Shown here: one piece after another, positions 1 to 10,970 of the stretch
Layout: every line of letters begins with the position of its first letter
Numbering within the stretch: the stretch's first letter is position 1
From: Branchiostoma floridae
Taxonomy: Eukaryota > Chordata > Leptocardii > Amphioxiformes > Branchiostomatidae
Assembly (NCBI RefSeq): GCF_000003815.2
Contig: NC_049991.1
Coordinates: 523,598-574,926, forward strand
Reading direction: 5' to 3'
DNA length: 51,329 nt
Made by a program: the position numbers and the translations under genes
The notes under the pieces: generated by a model
The model's input: the letters and a program-made list of their open reading frames with translations, nothing else
The model's database searches: none
Told to the model about the DNA's origin: nothing

Positions 1-669
1 TTCCAAATTTCTACTATAAAAAAAACTTTAAAGATGGATGTTTCTGTTTGCTGCAATGAGTGCATCAACCATTGTAAGGCAATGTTGACCATATCATTTT
101 CCCCAATGCACTTGCAAACAAGTTGAACTTATTTCTAGAGGACAAGAAATGCAACAGTGCTGGCTATTATATAAGTATTGTCTCTAGTAGGTACAATGCT
201 TTTGATTTGCTACACGTAAATGATTTAAAATGATTTCAGCATGTTAGAATCAGTATACTTCAGGGCTACTTGTACAAATGTAACTTGCACCTCTTCTATA
301 CATCAGTCTCATTTTCCTTGTAATGAAATGTTGCAAAATGCACACATATTACATTCATTCTTAACATGATGTCAATTAGATGTCTGATTATTCTTCCAGT
401 AGCACTATGTAATGGTCTACACCATGATGTTGGAACAAAATGGAATTAGACAAATGTAACCAGTAGGGTCTTGTGACATACAATGACCACACTCCTGGTA
501 AAAAAAGGGTAAGGCCAAAATTTTCCCTTTCCACTTTTTGTGAAAAGATTATTACCAGTACACAAAAAATGTCACTCGTCACATGTAAGACTTAATGGTA
601 TTTACTCCTATATCTTTTTACATCACTTTCAATGTAACCAATTCATCTTAAGTGCAGTATCACTACATC

Positions 670-2369
670 TACAGATCAGATCAGCTATTTTTTATTTACA
701 AGCACAAGAATGAATTTTCCCTTGTGTGGTATTTCTAAAAATGCCTCTGCCCCTGAGGGATTGCCAAAAAGTTGGTCTTATTTGGACTATCACCATGGAC
801 CTGTGGACCGTGGAACATAGTAACTATGGGTTGACTCATTTTCTAACACTAGGGACATTATCAGCCTTTCACATTTAAACACTACTCTATATTGAATTTT
901 AAAGTATAGTTGATCCAAAGCTTTAATCATTCAATGTTCCTCGCATGACAACAGTACAGCAATATAACCAAGCCCTCTGATGCATCCTAGGTTCCACACA
1001 CATGGACTGTATTCAACACTGCACTATTCACTTGGTACTACTGCTGTGGGAATGGGTTCTGCTAGACGTTGAAAAATACACACAAACCGTAAAGAAATTT
1101 TAAATGAGGACTCTGAACATAAATGCACATTTTAAACTTAAAGACTGATTTTAAGTTATTTCAAATCTTGCACAAAACTGGGTATTATAAACATATGACC
1201 TGAAGTATAACCTGAATAAATGGCCATTCTAAGATCAGTTTTGCTTGTGATTAAAAGTCACATATTTTCAGTGATGCATGTTCTGAGAAATCTCATGGTC
1301 TAAAGTTTACTACTTAAGTCTTCTACATACGCTACAGCCATCATGCGATCCATGTCAGGTCTGATCTGCATGCAGGAAGATCTGAGGCTGTGATCTGGTG
1401 AAAACAATCCATGATCCAGCCACTCTGCAACTCTCAATGTATGTTTTCAGATAACTATCATTTTAAATCTCACAAAGCCAACAACTCTCTACAATCAGAC
1501 TTCTGACAATCAGACTTTTCAACAATTAGCATATATATATATATATATTGATAAACTAACAACCATAGCATAGCCAATACCACCTTCCCATTGCTTAACT
1601 TTTCTAAATTGTAATTAAGAGAGAAAAAGCTTTCTGATTTGCAGATGGGACCAACACACTGACATTTTTACTGCTTTTCTTAAAAATGCTTTGATGAGCC
1701 AAAATTCCCAGATGTTTTTATTTGTTGTTGCTTTGAATTGGGGTCAACCTTCTTGAAAAGCAAGTTAGAGATGTGCAATGAGCCAAAAAAGTGGCACAAT
1801 GTCTAGAAATATTCTGTGCCAACATTCACCTCTCAAACTTTACCATACAAATTTCCAGGCATGTACATGTACTCACCCATCTTTTAAATGATACAGCAGT
1901 CCATATAAAACATGTTGATCAGAACAGATATATGTAAGGGGGACACTTCTAATTGCATTTTTATATGAATTGTGAACTGAACATTTTGCATACAGTCTTC
2001 ATTGGTATACTAGGAAAAAAAAACATGTACCATGTTCATCACTTTTGAGTTGAGGGTGAAATGTTGAGCACTATGCCTTTTGCCCATTTTCTACAGTGCT
2101 GTGCCAAGTGACAACCTGGAGGATTCTCCATTTTCTGTCTACTGTTTTGAATGCTTAGATTCTGTTTTAGTTGCTACATTACTGAGTGTGACTGACAAAC
2201 ACAACTTGGGAAAATTGTAAGAAACAAACATGCAAAACTAGTACTATCATTTCAATTTGGCTCTTGGGATTTTGAAAATTCCTTAAGGATATCCTACTGG
2301 CTATCACTTAAAATCACAGCACAGAAAAACTCCAACCACACATGCTTCTCTACAGCCAGGTGTAGTAGT
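670..2369 (-). other. Rac1: Probable Rac1 3' UTR
   Basis: No other gene is recognisable between the Rac stop codon and the AATAAA at 696-691 on the minus strand. The stretch is AT-rich, lacks obvious transposon ends and contains a short (AT)n run near 1530-1550. A second AATAAA lies at about 1721-1716 and could give a shorter mRNA. The UTR extent is inference. Bases 1-669 hold nothing I can name. Confidence 0.45.
691..696 (-). promoter_or_regulatory. Candidate Rac1 polyadenylation signal
   Basis: AATAAA on the minus strand, about 1.7 kb beyond the Rac stop codon and the furthest clear signal before the window edge. It was chosen by position only. Confidence 0.35.
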
Positions 2370-2500
2370 TTACAAGATTCTGCACTTTTTCTTTTTCCTG
2401 GGGACCTTGGGTGGACACAGCACAGCACGGATGGCTTCGTCAAAAACTGTCTTCAGTCCTTTCTGGGTCAGAGCAGAGCATTCCAGATACTTCACAGCAC
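2370..2500 (-). CDS. Rac1: Rac1 coding exon 5 with stop
   Basis: Residues 150-192: [20 protein letters not shown], then [14 protein letters not shown] and TAA at 2372-2370. It carries the SAL base-binding loop, the polybasic membrane-targeting tract and the prenylation CAAX box. Confidence 0.97.
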
Positions 2501-5500
2501 CTAGAAGACACGGATAGAAATGGGTCAACTAGGGTTATACATGTATATGTACTCAAACATTTTCAGGTGCAAGAACAGAACTTGGACCTACATAAAGCCT
2601 CTACCAGGCTCTACCAATTGGCAGTGTAATAGTAGAAATTGGACAAATAGACTCAACAGTATGCTTGGGGAGTCAGCCAGTTTGGCACAATCTACACAGA
2701 GATATCTGAAAGCTGATAGCTTGTCGCCGACAGCTTTTTTCAGCGTCTAGATGGAACTGCAGATATCGCCGTCAAGATGTCGTCAAAATTTCCCCCGAAA
2801 GGTGCGTAGTATTCGTCCGTTAGCTTAGCAGGGGTCCCCGACAACTTCCGCGCGCATGTATATGACAAAGCTGGTCAGTGTCGTCATTCCTGATATTCTC
2901 ATGTTTAAAATCACGCTAGTAAGATACAGAGAGAATCTAGAGAGAACATAATAAGAAATGTCATGAGCAGAAATGCTGACAGTCACAGTCTGACACCATT
3001 TTGAAAATCGAGCCATGTGTTATGACTGCAATCCAATCCTGCCCCTTACGGTCTAGATCCCTCCCGACATCTCCGCAGATGTCGGGAAAAATTGTGTCTA
3101 GATTGGGCCTTATTTCCTCCCCTAGTGTGCTATTGACTCTATTTGTCTACTTTCTATCATTAGACCACCGATCCGCGGAGCCTGGTAGAGGCTACTTCAT
3201 GCAAATGTAAACAAGTGAAACCAACTATTTGTGTCTTATTTCCCTTACAGATGTAGCTAAATGTCTTTGTTAGACTAAGTGGTACATTTTCATCTTTGTA
3301 TGAAGATCTACACATGACAAATCCCAAAGCAAAAAGTATTCATTTTTTTACTTTTCACCTGCAAAACTGTCATCTTTGGTCTGAAATATGTTGACCAATA
3401 GTGTCTTAGTTTGTTCAGGTGGGCCACACCATCTGATTTGTTGTTTCTCAGATTTTGCCACCCCAATTCTCCCGATTTGAAAACAAAAAAATAGGCAAAC
3501 CTCGCATTGACAAAATTTCACTGCCTCTCTTCTCTCAAATTAACTATGGGTCTCAAATTCCAGTAGCTGTACGTGCCTACTTTGGACGGTACATTTATCA
3601 TTTTTCTTCAAACTTTGGACTTTGCCCACCTGGGACCCTCTAAATATTGAAAGTTTAGGCTTTCCTGTCTATATTTCCCGGGGATTTTTGCACACTATTC
3701 GCTATTTTTCGGCAATTCGACATTGATTTTTAATGATAACTTGCTGGAAATCCTGGTAAGATTGGCTTGTGTTTTGGCGACAGAAATATTGCCGAAAACG
3801 TCCGCATCATTTTCAAGGATGTATCAACCTTGATTATTGACAATAACTGCAATGAAATCTCTGTAAAATCTGCGTGCTTTGAGTTGCCTTTTGACGACGA
3901 CGCCCAAACAAACAACATGTGCACCTAGGTAAGCATTTTGGAACAATCTTGAAGAAGTTGTCCCAGTTACTTACTGATCTCCTTGCACATAGACAGGCCC
4001 TGTGGGTAGGTGATGGGAGCCAGCTTCTTCTCCCGAAGCTTCTCAATGGTCTCCTTGTCGTCGCGCAGGTCCAGCTTGGTCCCCACCAGGATGATGGGTG
4101 TGTTGGGACAGTGGTGGGAGACCTCAGGGTACCACTGGAAAAGTCATGAGGAATCAATGGATGATCATATCTGAATGAAATAATGACAGCCTTTGTCGTA
4201 GTCCAATAAGTGGCATAAGTACAGGTCATCAAAAATATGTCACTATTGTACACAGAGAATAAAACACACAGTAAAGCGTATGTCAGCATGCTATAACGTA
4301 TCTAAGATATGCACAGGGTACATGCTGTAACGACAGTTACATGAATCATAGCGTAACCATAACCAGGGCTCAAACTTCATTTTATGGCGACACCTCAAGG
4401 GAGAGCCAAATGGTATATTATGGTGTTCAGTCTGCAAAAATTCTAGGAATTGTACAGGAATGCTGGTCCAAAGGAATGTTTGGAATTCCAGTCAGCTATA
4501 GAGACTACACATACTGCTTCTTATCTTATTCATACACTTCAGGGCTCGAAATTCATTTTTGGGATTAGGTGCACCGGTGCACCCAGCTTAAAAAATTGGT
4601 TGCACCTAAAAATTTGGGGTGCACCACTTAAATTCAAGTAATAACCTAATAATAAAACTTAGTTACAACTTACGAGCTATCAAATTCTTAAACAAGTACT
4701 ATGACAGACATTTTTATTATCTTTCTAAAACTTAGATGTCAAGAATATGATGTAAACTAGTATACTTTGATATCTTTACATACATAAACCTTAGAAAATA
4801 TTTGGGTGAACCCTGTGCACCCACAGAAAATAATTGTGTGCACAGCTCTAATTTTGGGTGCACCTGGGTGCACATGCACCCAGTATTTTGAGCCCTGCAC
4901 TTACTGCATTGGTTCCAAACCTGCAAAAGCACATCTAGACAATTTACAGCATATCTTCGTAATGTAACACAATAAGAGTCTAGCTCCTGTTCAAAGCAGC
5001 TAATTTTCAAACCAACATGGCAGAGCTCCCATGAATCTGAAGCACCGGGCAGGTTTTACAGCTCTTATTAGCAAATTCAGACAAGAAAAGACATAAAGCT
5101 TTACACTAACATTACAAACAAAGTATAGACTACGGCATGTGGGTGTTGCCGCCACTGGATGATATCAGAGTATGGACAGGCATGACACAAAGTGAAACAA
5201 TGTAATAAACCGAAAACGAGAAGGGTGGGGAAAAGCTGTTTGCCAGATCTTCTATGGTGCGCCAATCAACAGATTTTCTGTGGTGCACCAATGGTAAAAA
5301 ATAGTAGACTAAGGGATAGGTGATATAAGAGTAGCCTGAATTTAGTCTGAATTTTTTCAGCATGGGAAATTGCATGCTGTTCATATTTTTCTCTGTAATT
5401 CTTGTGTTTTGCTGCAAATTCGCATTATTTGTTCCTTTAACATGGCTTACCTTGGCACGGACATTCTCAAAGGATGCAGGGCTGATGAGGGAGAAACAGA

Positions 5501-8500
5501 TCAGGAAAACATCCTGGAACACAATGGCAACAAACTCAGACAAGTAATATGTTCAACAGACACTAGATGGCGCTATTTACACACAATTACAAGATCATAC
5601 CATTCATAGCCATCTTGTACAAACCCAACATTTTTTACTTGCTATTACTATCTATCTTCTACTACGACGGGACATCTTCAATACACTTATTGTATATGAG
5701 GAGTCCCTTTCTTAGACTTAAGTTACAAACATGTAAAACGAATGGCTCAACAATATGGTTTCATGTCAAAAAGTAACAATAAAAAATATATGAATTTATA
5801 TTTCATATATTGCATCAGGGCTCTATGTAGCTTGAAATTTTGTGATCCCAATCCCCATTTGGTGTTATTGACAACACAACGCCTGCCATTGGCAAGCAAA
5901 ATAGTACCCTACTGCACTACTTTCACAACAGCAAGCATTTTGTACACCTAATAAAATTTTAGAAAGCAAACCAACCATAATTCACCCCCTACAACTGTTA
6001 CCACACAATAAGATAGGTTTCAGTTCTTCGTCTCCAATAGGTCAATTTACTTGTTACTAGCTATATTCTACTAAGAGGAAGAGGAGAGCATGTTGGCCAC
6101 ATTATTTATATCGTGCTGACTTAAATCATTGAAATGTAAGTTTAAGCACACATTTATAATCTTACACTTCAATTCAGGTCCTATATCATTGTTGAAAGAT
6201 TTTTACCAGGGAAGTTACTTACTGCTACAAATAATCATCTAAGAGAGGACTGATTAACACTTTGCAACATCCACAGTATCACAGCAGGTTACTTCACATC
6301 TGCTGGGTTTAAAGGTCATAGGACTGTACTAACTCACAATTCAACTTTCTCCCTTTTCCCATTAAATCTATCAAAAGAATCTGCATGAAGGAATCAACAT
6401 GTGCCAATGTCACATCTACTGTGAGGAAACAAATGAAATGAAAGAGTAACTCACAGTCTGAGGATAGGACAGTGGGCGTAACCTGTCGTAGTCCTCTTGC
6501 CCGGCGGTATCCCACAGTCCCAGGTTGATGGGCTTGCCGTCCACCATCACGTTTGCCGAGTAGTTGTCAAACACGGTAGGAATGTACTCGCCCGGAAAGG
6601 CGTTGGTCGTGTAGCTGATCAGCAGGCATGTTTTACCCACAGCGCTGGAGGGAACGGTGAAAGATGTTTTCTTCATACCATTACTTACTATACATTGAAC
6701 AGTATGACGATGTATGGTTGGAGGCGACTGTTTGGGCCCTCTGTAGCACCCTTGCCAAGTTACTATTAGGTGGTTTCCAATTGGCTGTTCATAAAGGCAC
6801 TGTTTATTCCTATGCAGTATGTGGCCATAGGACAGTGCTATGGCAAACCCCTGTGAACACTCAATTTTCTCCTTACAGCGCAACTAAATCACCACAAACT
6901 AAAATTCATTTACAGTATGTAGCATCCAAATGTTACTAAGATCCTTGACAGTCATGTAACGTACACATCTTACAAGTCCCCAAAACGCATAAGACTGACT
7001 TTGTGGAACACACGTATACGATAACAATTACAACTCAGCATCTATAAGTATCTGTATCTCATTCTGTATCTACAGGTATATAGCTTGTATAAGCGCACTT
7101 CAGCGTAACACACCAGCTTCACAGGCACGCGGCGCGGTATCAGCTGGTTATATTACAGTAACACTGAACGACCCGTCACACCTGACTTTTGCACATCTAT
7201 CTGCAAGAGTTCTTTAAAACTATCCAGGGAAGATGACCCATATTGTGCTTGATGATAAGAAATTCCACTCTATGATAGTTCGGGGAAAATACAAATTTCG
7301 GAACAGTAAAAAAGTCTCTCCATTGATTATCATTTGTACTAGCCATATCACCATATTTTCTATCTGGTCATGAACTTCATAGGGTCAGAATGATCCAAAA
7401 GGCTGTTTTGGTCTTTTATTTTCATAGTAAGGGCGCAGTCACATAGGTCCAATGACCAAAATCAGTTCAGAACGAACAGTCGCTACCCTGTAGAGTTAAC
7501 AATATCTGTCACTATTTAAGTGATTTTCAAGTAATTTGAGTTACATGTTAAATTTTCACGCTTAAAAAAGTTTGCTATTTGCGCATGAAACAATCTGCTT
7601 GAGAAAAGGTTGAATGAAGCTTATAGATCTTATAGAAAAGCCGCAAGTTGTTATAATTCACAACCTTATACTACTAACTTTTCCTTGTATCTCTGACAAA
7701 TTTGAGTAATATTGTATTTGTAATGTCCATGGTATGTAAATTAACCTCTTCCCGAGGGACCTAAAAATCAGAAATTTTTCAACCCAAAAATTGAGGTAAT
7801 AATCAAATTTTTCTGCCTTAAAAGTCTTCAATGCACATTTTGTAACATGTTTCCTGAATCTGTCATGTTTTGTCATGCGCAAATTGTTCACGAGCATGCG
7901 CAAATTTTTCACGCGCAGAAAACCTGTTCCCGTCCAGATTTAGTTGCTTTTGATTCAAATTTCTAGCAAGTAGGTCTGGGTAGGCTGTTAGTCACGCTTG
8001 TGTGGCAGAATCTCCAGGGACCAGTGTTTACAAGTTGCAACATGCAACACGATGACGATGCTGGTAAATGTTGTTGAATATTCCAAATACCTGTATAAGG
8101 GTATTCAGAAATAAAAACACACAAAAATTTAATTCAAACACTACAAAGATAAACCGTGTTGTTGATTGAATCATTGACCAGACCCGCCAACACTATCATG
8201 CCATACGGGCAGCGGTGGTTTGCTAGCAGAATTCTTATGCACAAATATAATTTTTAAGCTCATAAACTCAAATGTTTGGTTTAAATATGTAGGGAACACA
8301 TATGCACACATATTATTTGACTTCCGTGATGTTTCACCTGGTAATGTGTGGTAATTTGTGTGGTAATGTGTCTTTGACCCCATGACGAGGACAAAATGAC
8401 CAGATAGGACGTCAGGTTTTTCGATTTGAATACTGAACAACTGCGGATTCTTTTGAAGATTCATCATTTTCACCAGTTGCATGTTCTCATTGCAAATATT

Positions 8501-9111
8501 CCAATCACAAACCAGTAAAGCCACATGTATTTCATTAGTTGAGAAACAGACCTACTGTCTACAGGCCATGTTACAATTTGCACTAAGCTACAGTATTTGG
8601 TTACTACTAATCAAGTCAATACAACCAGACTGGTACGGTATTTTGGTTTCTTAAGAAACACCACCGTTTCAATCATTCCCCATTTGACATTTTCCATGGC
8701 TAACTGGGAACGGAAGGCCACCATTTTGGGCGGAAGTACATCACGTAGAATTGGCCACAGCTGGAAAATTTCCTTGAGTTCCTTCCGGAGCTTCAGGTTG
8801 TCCAACAAGTTAGAATAATTTCCTGGTAGCGATCAGAAAGAATATGCTGCATCACCTACATCACACACTGACCCTAACCCTCAAGACATTAACTGCTCGA
8901 TCTATAGATTATCAGGGTAAAACGGAATCCGTTACTCTAGTCTAGCAAAATTCTGTCGAATAAAATAAATTTGTCAAGCCTGCATACACAAGTTGGACGC
9001 ATTTCCTCTTTTGTACCGGGGCCCCATTTTCCATTCCAGGAAAATTCCATACTAACAAATGACTCTATTAACTTACCCGTCGCCGACAACAACACATTTG
9101 ATGGCCTGCAT
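2370..9111 (-). CDS. Rac1: Rac1-type Rho-family small GTPase, complete, five coding exons
   Basis: Coding exons in transcript order are 9111-9077, 6644-6455, 5513-5451, 4134-3975 and 2500-2370, all with GT/AG junctions. They total 579 nt, or 192 aa plus stop, the usual Rac length. Seen in sequence: P-loop GDGAVGKT split between exons 1 and 2 at Gly12, switch I around [10 protein letters not shown], switch [15 protein letters not shown], base-recognition TKLD, the Rho-insert helix ([13 protein letters not shown]), the SAL motif, and a C-terminal polybasic stretch followed by the CAAX box CRIL, predicting geranylgeranylation. Known for the family: a GTP/GDP switch at the plasma membrane that drives WAVE/Arp2/3 actin assembly, PAK signalling and NADPH oxidase. 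Odd point: the exon 4/5 junction reads Ser at residue 150, where human and fly Rac have Gly. No extra exon of the mammalian Rac1b type is seen between exons 3 and 4. It is divergent from the phosphoesterase gene that starts 5 kb to the right. Confidence 0.97.
2501..3974 (-). other. Rac1: Rac1 intron 4
   Basis: Contains an element with perfect 16-bp inverted ends (2596-3193). At about 3690-3830 lies a decayed stretch that resembles the inside of the Tc1/mariner-like MITE at 11501-11996 (shared words around CCGCATCATTTTCAA and TTTTTGATGATAACT-like text). No coding signal was seen. Confidence 0.7.
2596..3193. mobile_element. Inverted-repeat element, AGCCTCTACCAGGCTC ends
   Basis: A 16-bp sequence AGCCTCTACCAGGCTC at 2596-2611 is repeated as an exact reverse complement at 3178-3193. 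The interior includes a perfect 11-bp stem (TCCCGACATCT) with a 4-base loop at 3062-3087. The ends resemble those of the 8-bp-duplication element at 28855-29019, so a hAT-like MITE is likely, but no clean target duplication is visible. Confidence 0.6.
3975..4134 (-). CDS. Rac1: Rac1 coding exon 4
   Basis: Residues 97 to the first base of 150. It begins [14 protein letters not shown] and contains [10 protein letters not shown] and the Rho insert. Donor GTAAGT after ATC-A; the split codon becomes AGT (Ser). Confidence 0.97.
4135..5450 (-). other. Rac1: Rac1 intron 3
   Basis: Holds the GTGCAC-rich MITE at 4540-4897. A possible second decayed end (CAGGGCTCAAA) begins near 4363. The remainder is unremarkable AT-rich intron. 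Confidence 0.7.
4540..4897. mobile_element. hAT-like MITE with 5-bp target duplication
   Basis: Starts CAGGGCTCGAAATTC and ends with the near reverse complement (TATTTTGAGCCCTG). CACTT flanks it on both sides (4535-4539 and 4898-4902). Both ends carry clusters of GGTGCACC and GGGTGCA words, probable transposase-binding subterminal repeats. It has no coding capacity. A 5' truncated relative lies at about 45925-46108. Confidence 0.75.
5451..5513 (-). CDS. Rac1: Rac1 coding exon 3
   Basis: Residues 76-96, beginning DVFLICFSL and ending ENVRAK. 63 nt in phase 0, acceptor TTCCAG, donor GTAAGC. Confidence 0.97.
5514..6454 (-). other. Rac1: Rac1 intron 2
   Basis: AT-rich. Contains a 13-of-14 match to the CTCF core at about 5557-5570 (ACTAGATGGCGC) and a CAGGGCTCTATG word near 5817 that may be a decayed MITE end. 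Nothing else was seen. Confidence 0.6.
6455..6644 (-). CDS. Rac1: Rac1 coding exon 2
   Basis: Residues 12-75. It holds the rest of the P-loop (AVGKT), switch I with the effector threonine and the DTAGQE motif, and ends at PQT with donor GTGAGT. The acceptor is CTCCAG. Confidence 0.97.
6645..9076 (-). other. Rac1: Rac1 intron 1
   Basis: A long first intron. Includes a diverged dispersed repeat at about 7930-8215 that matches 11090-11345. The rest is AT-rich with no coding evidence. Confidence 0.6.
7930..8215. repeat. Diverged copy of the repeat also at 11090-11345
   Basis: Shared words in the same order in both copies: TTTAGTTGCTTTTGATTC, GGTCTGGGTA, AGTCACGCT, CTGGTAAATGTTGTTGAAT, ACACTACAAAGAT, AACCGTGTTGT and a final CACTATCAT-like end. 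The left terminal inverted repeat seen in the other copy is not recognisable here, so this copy seems truncated or decayed on its left. Confidence 0.65.
9077..9111 (-). CDS. Rac1: Rac1 coding exon 1
   Basis: Encodes [11 protein letters not shown] plus two bases of Gly12. The start is the canonical Rac N-terminus. The donor GTAAGT follows directly at 9076-9071. Confidence 0.95.
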
Positions 9112-9632
9112 TGTCCTTGTTTTAGAGAAAACTCTGTTTTCTTCAACAGGAGGAAAAGTCCAAACCCCGGGCAGAAACAGACAGGTTTGATGATGATGAT
9201 CAATATGGCGGTCAGAGTTGACCCGACACACCCAGACCGTACCAAGTTCAACACATTCGAAAACTTATTACTTTTGCAAAATATAGACAACAACAGGGCA
9301 TTATAATCCATTTTAATTCAACTTATCACTTAATGGTATAACGATTAACTCGTTTATGTGTCGCTGTAACAGTTCTAATCGAGTTTTATTGTGTAAGCCC
9401 CCTGATGTTGAGTAGACGCTTCCAATATCCTGTAAATGACATCAGCTTTTTGGTCTCACCACAGAGTTTTTTCAAAGGGAAAGTGTGGGCGCCGTGTTGG
9501 ATGGGCAACAAATTACGCAGGTACTAACGGTACTACTAGTAAGTGGTCAACATTGTGCATAAGCTTATTCAGTTAAAAGCACTGGAAAACAGGTACCGAG
9601 ACAAGGTTCACCAGAATACCAGTGCTGAGGGA

Positions 9633-9715
9633 CACACTGAGTGTGTCGATAGCCTGTTTAGGCTATTGGCACACTCAGTGTGGCGATAGCCTGTTTAGGC
9701 TATTGACACACCCAG
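9633..9715. repeat. Tandem pair of hairpins, GATAGCC...GGCTAT
   Basis: Two copies about 37 bp apart of a stem-loop with arms GATAGCC and GGCTAT(T) around TGTTTA, flanked by CACTGAGTGTG-type words. Related single or double copies occur at 10583-10635 and about 10748-10780, so the three clusters bracket about 1.1 kb. Confidence 0.6.
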
Positions 9716-10321
9716 TGCTAGAAACCACTAAAATGAGGAAATCTTACGATTATATTTGACAATCAACACTCTGAAAAATACAAATGGCATCCTGTGTCCA
9801 TTATCAACCCAAAATACGATCTTTTTCACGTGTTTACGGCACAATTTTAAACATCGGAATCTGCTATCATATAGGGTGCTGTTGTTGTTGTTGTTGTTGT
9901 CCTCGTTTAACGTCTATTATTTCGCTAGACGTGGTCTCTTGGTGCTAGTTTTACTGTCACCGCATGTGATCATGGCAGCCATGTTGGATCGGTTCGGAAC
10001 ACGTTTTCAGCTGTGTTTACCGACGAATTCCTGCCGTATTGGAGAATTTGCGGCCTCAAAACTTATATCACTAAGGAAGCGAAGTTATAGTTGTTGTTTT
10101 ACCTCCATTATTTTTAATGTCAAAGAAATATTCTTCCGAGTCGCTGCCGATAGCGCCGGAACCACACGGCCGAAAATTATGACATGTTTTGTGGTCAGTG
10201 TTATTTTTGGTTTATGACGTTAACAGAAACTTTAAAAGTTGTTTATATATAAAATATTCTTATATCAAATGGATGTTTAAAAAGGGACAAGAAAAATTGA
10301 AAAAAAAAAATTACAAAAACT

Positions 10322-10397
10322 CTGGCGCGGACTCGAACCGGGTCGGAGCTGCTGTCACGAATTCCCGGGTCCAACACTCTATCCACTACGCTACGTC
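10322..10397 (-). repeat. tRNA-like SINE head or tRNA pseudogene
   Basis: On the minus strand there is an A-box-like AGCGTAGTGGATAGAGT (about 10392-10376) and a perfect B box GGTTCGAGTCC (10339-10329), spaced as in a tRNA. T-runs follow at about 10315-10296, as after a Pol III unit. The acceptor arms do not pair and no clean anticodon stem forms, so a functional tRNA is unlikely. The spacing and T-run fit a tRNA-derived SINE or processed relic. Confidence 0.55.
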
Positions 10398-10582
10398 AAA
10401 CATACACAACGAAGGTTGTATTAACAGGTATCCAAATGCAGGGCATAACTTCAATACGTCCGTTCATTCCAAGATTCAAAGATTCCAATGTCTAATCTTC
10501 CGAACAACGTCTAATCAACTATTGCTTGTGTAAAATATTGCCGGAAAGGCATGTTACAAGCTCTGATTGGCTGACTGGCATC

Positions 10583-10635
10583 TCGGTGTGTCAATAGCCT
10601 GTTTGGCTATTGGCACACTGAGTGTGTCAATAGCC
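10583..10635. repeat. Second hairpin cluster of the GATAGCC/GGCTAT family
   Basis: CGGTGTGTCAATAGCC, a short loop, then GGCTATTGGCACACTGAG and another GTGTGTCAATAGCC. Same family as 9633-9715. A third remnant is at about 10748-10780. Confidence 0.55.
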
Positions 10636-10970
10636 ACAGCGAAATGTTAAAACTAGTCTGGCAAGGATGGTAGGCGGTACTTGAACCCCACTGTTATGGG
10701 TTTGCCAATGACGGTAAATAATTTGTTTTGTACAAAGAGCGAGGCTGTAGCCTGTAGGCTATTGACACACTCAGTTTATTATCAAGCTTGTGTCCACAAA
10801 ATAAACCAAAAACAAGAAAACTGTGTCACAAAAGCCAAGTATGATGTGTGCATATGTGTTCCCTGCATATATAAATCCAACATTTTGTAGTTTATGAGCT
10901 TAGAATTTATATCTATGCCTAAAAATTCCACCAGCAAACCGCCGCAAGCCCCGCGCGGCATAATATTAAA

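Noticed and set aside
6658-6883. Minus-strand frame extending upstream of Rac exon 2
   Set aside because: It is intron read-through; the acceptor at 6645-6646 and exon 1 at 9077-9111 restore the exact Rac N-terminus.
8937-9311. 124-residue minus-strand frame over Rac exon 1
   Set aside because: It is in a different frame from the Rac start and has no recognisable domain; most of it is intron and 5' UTR.
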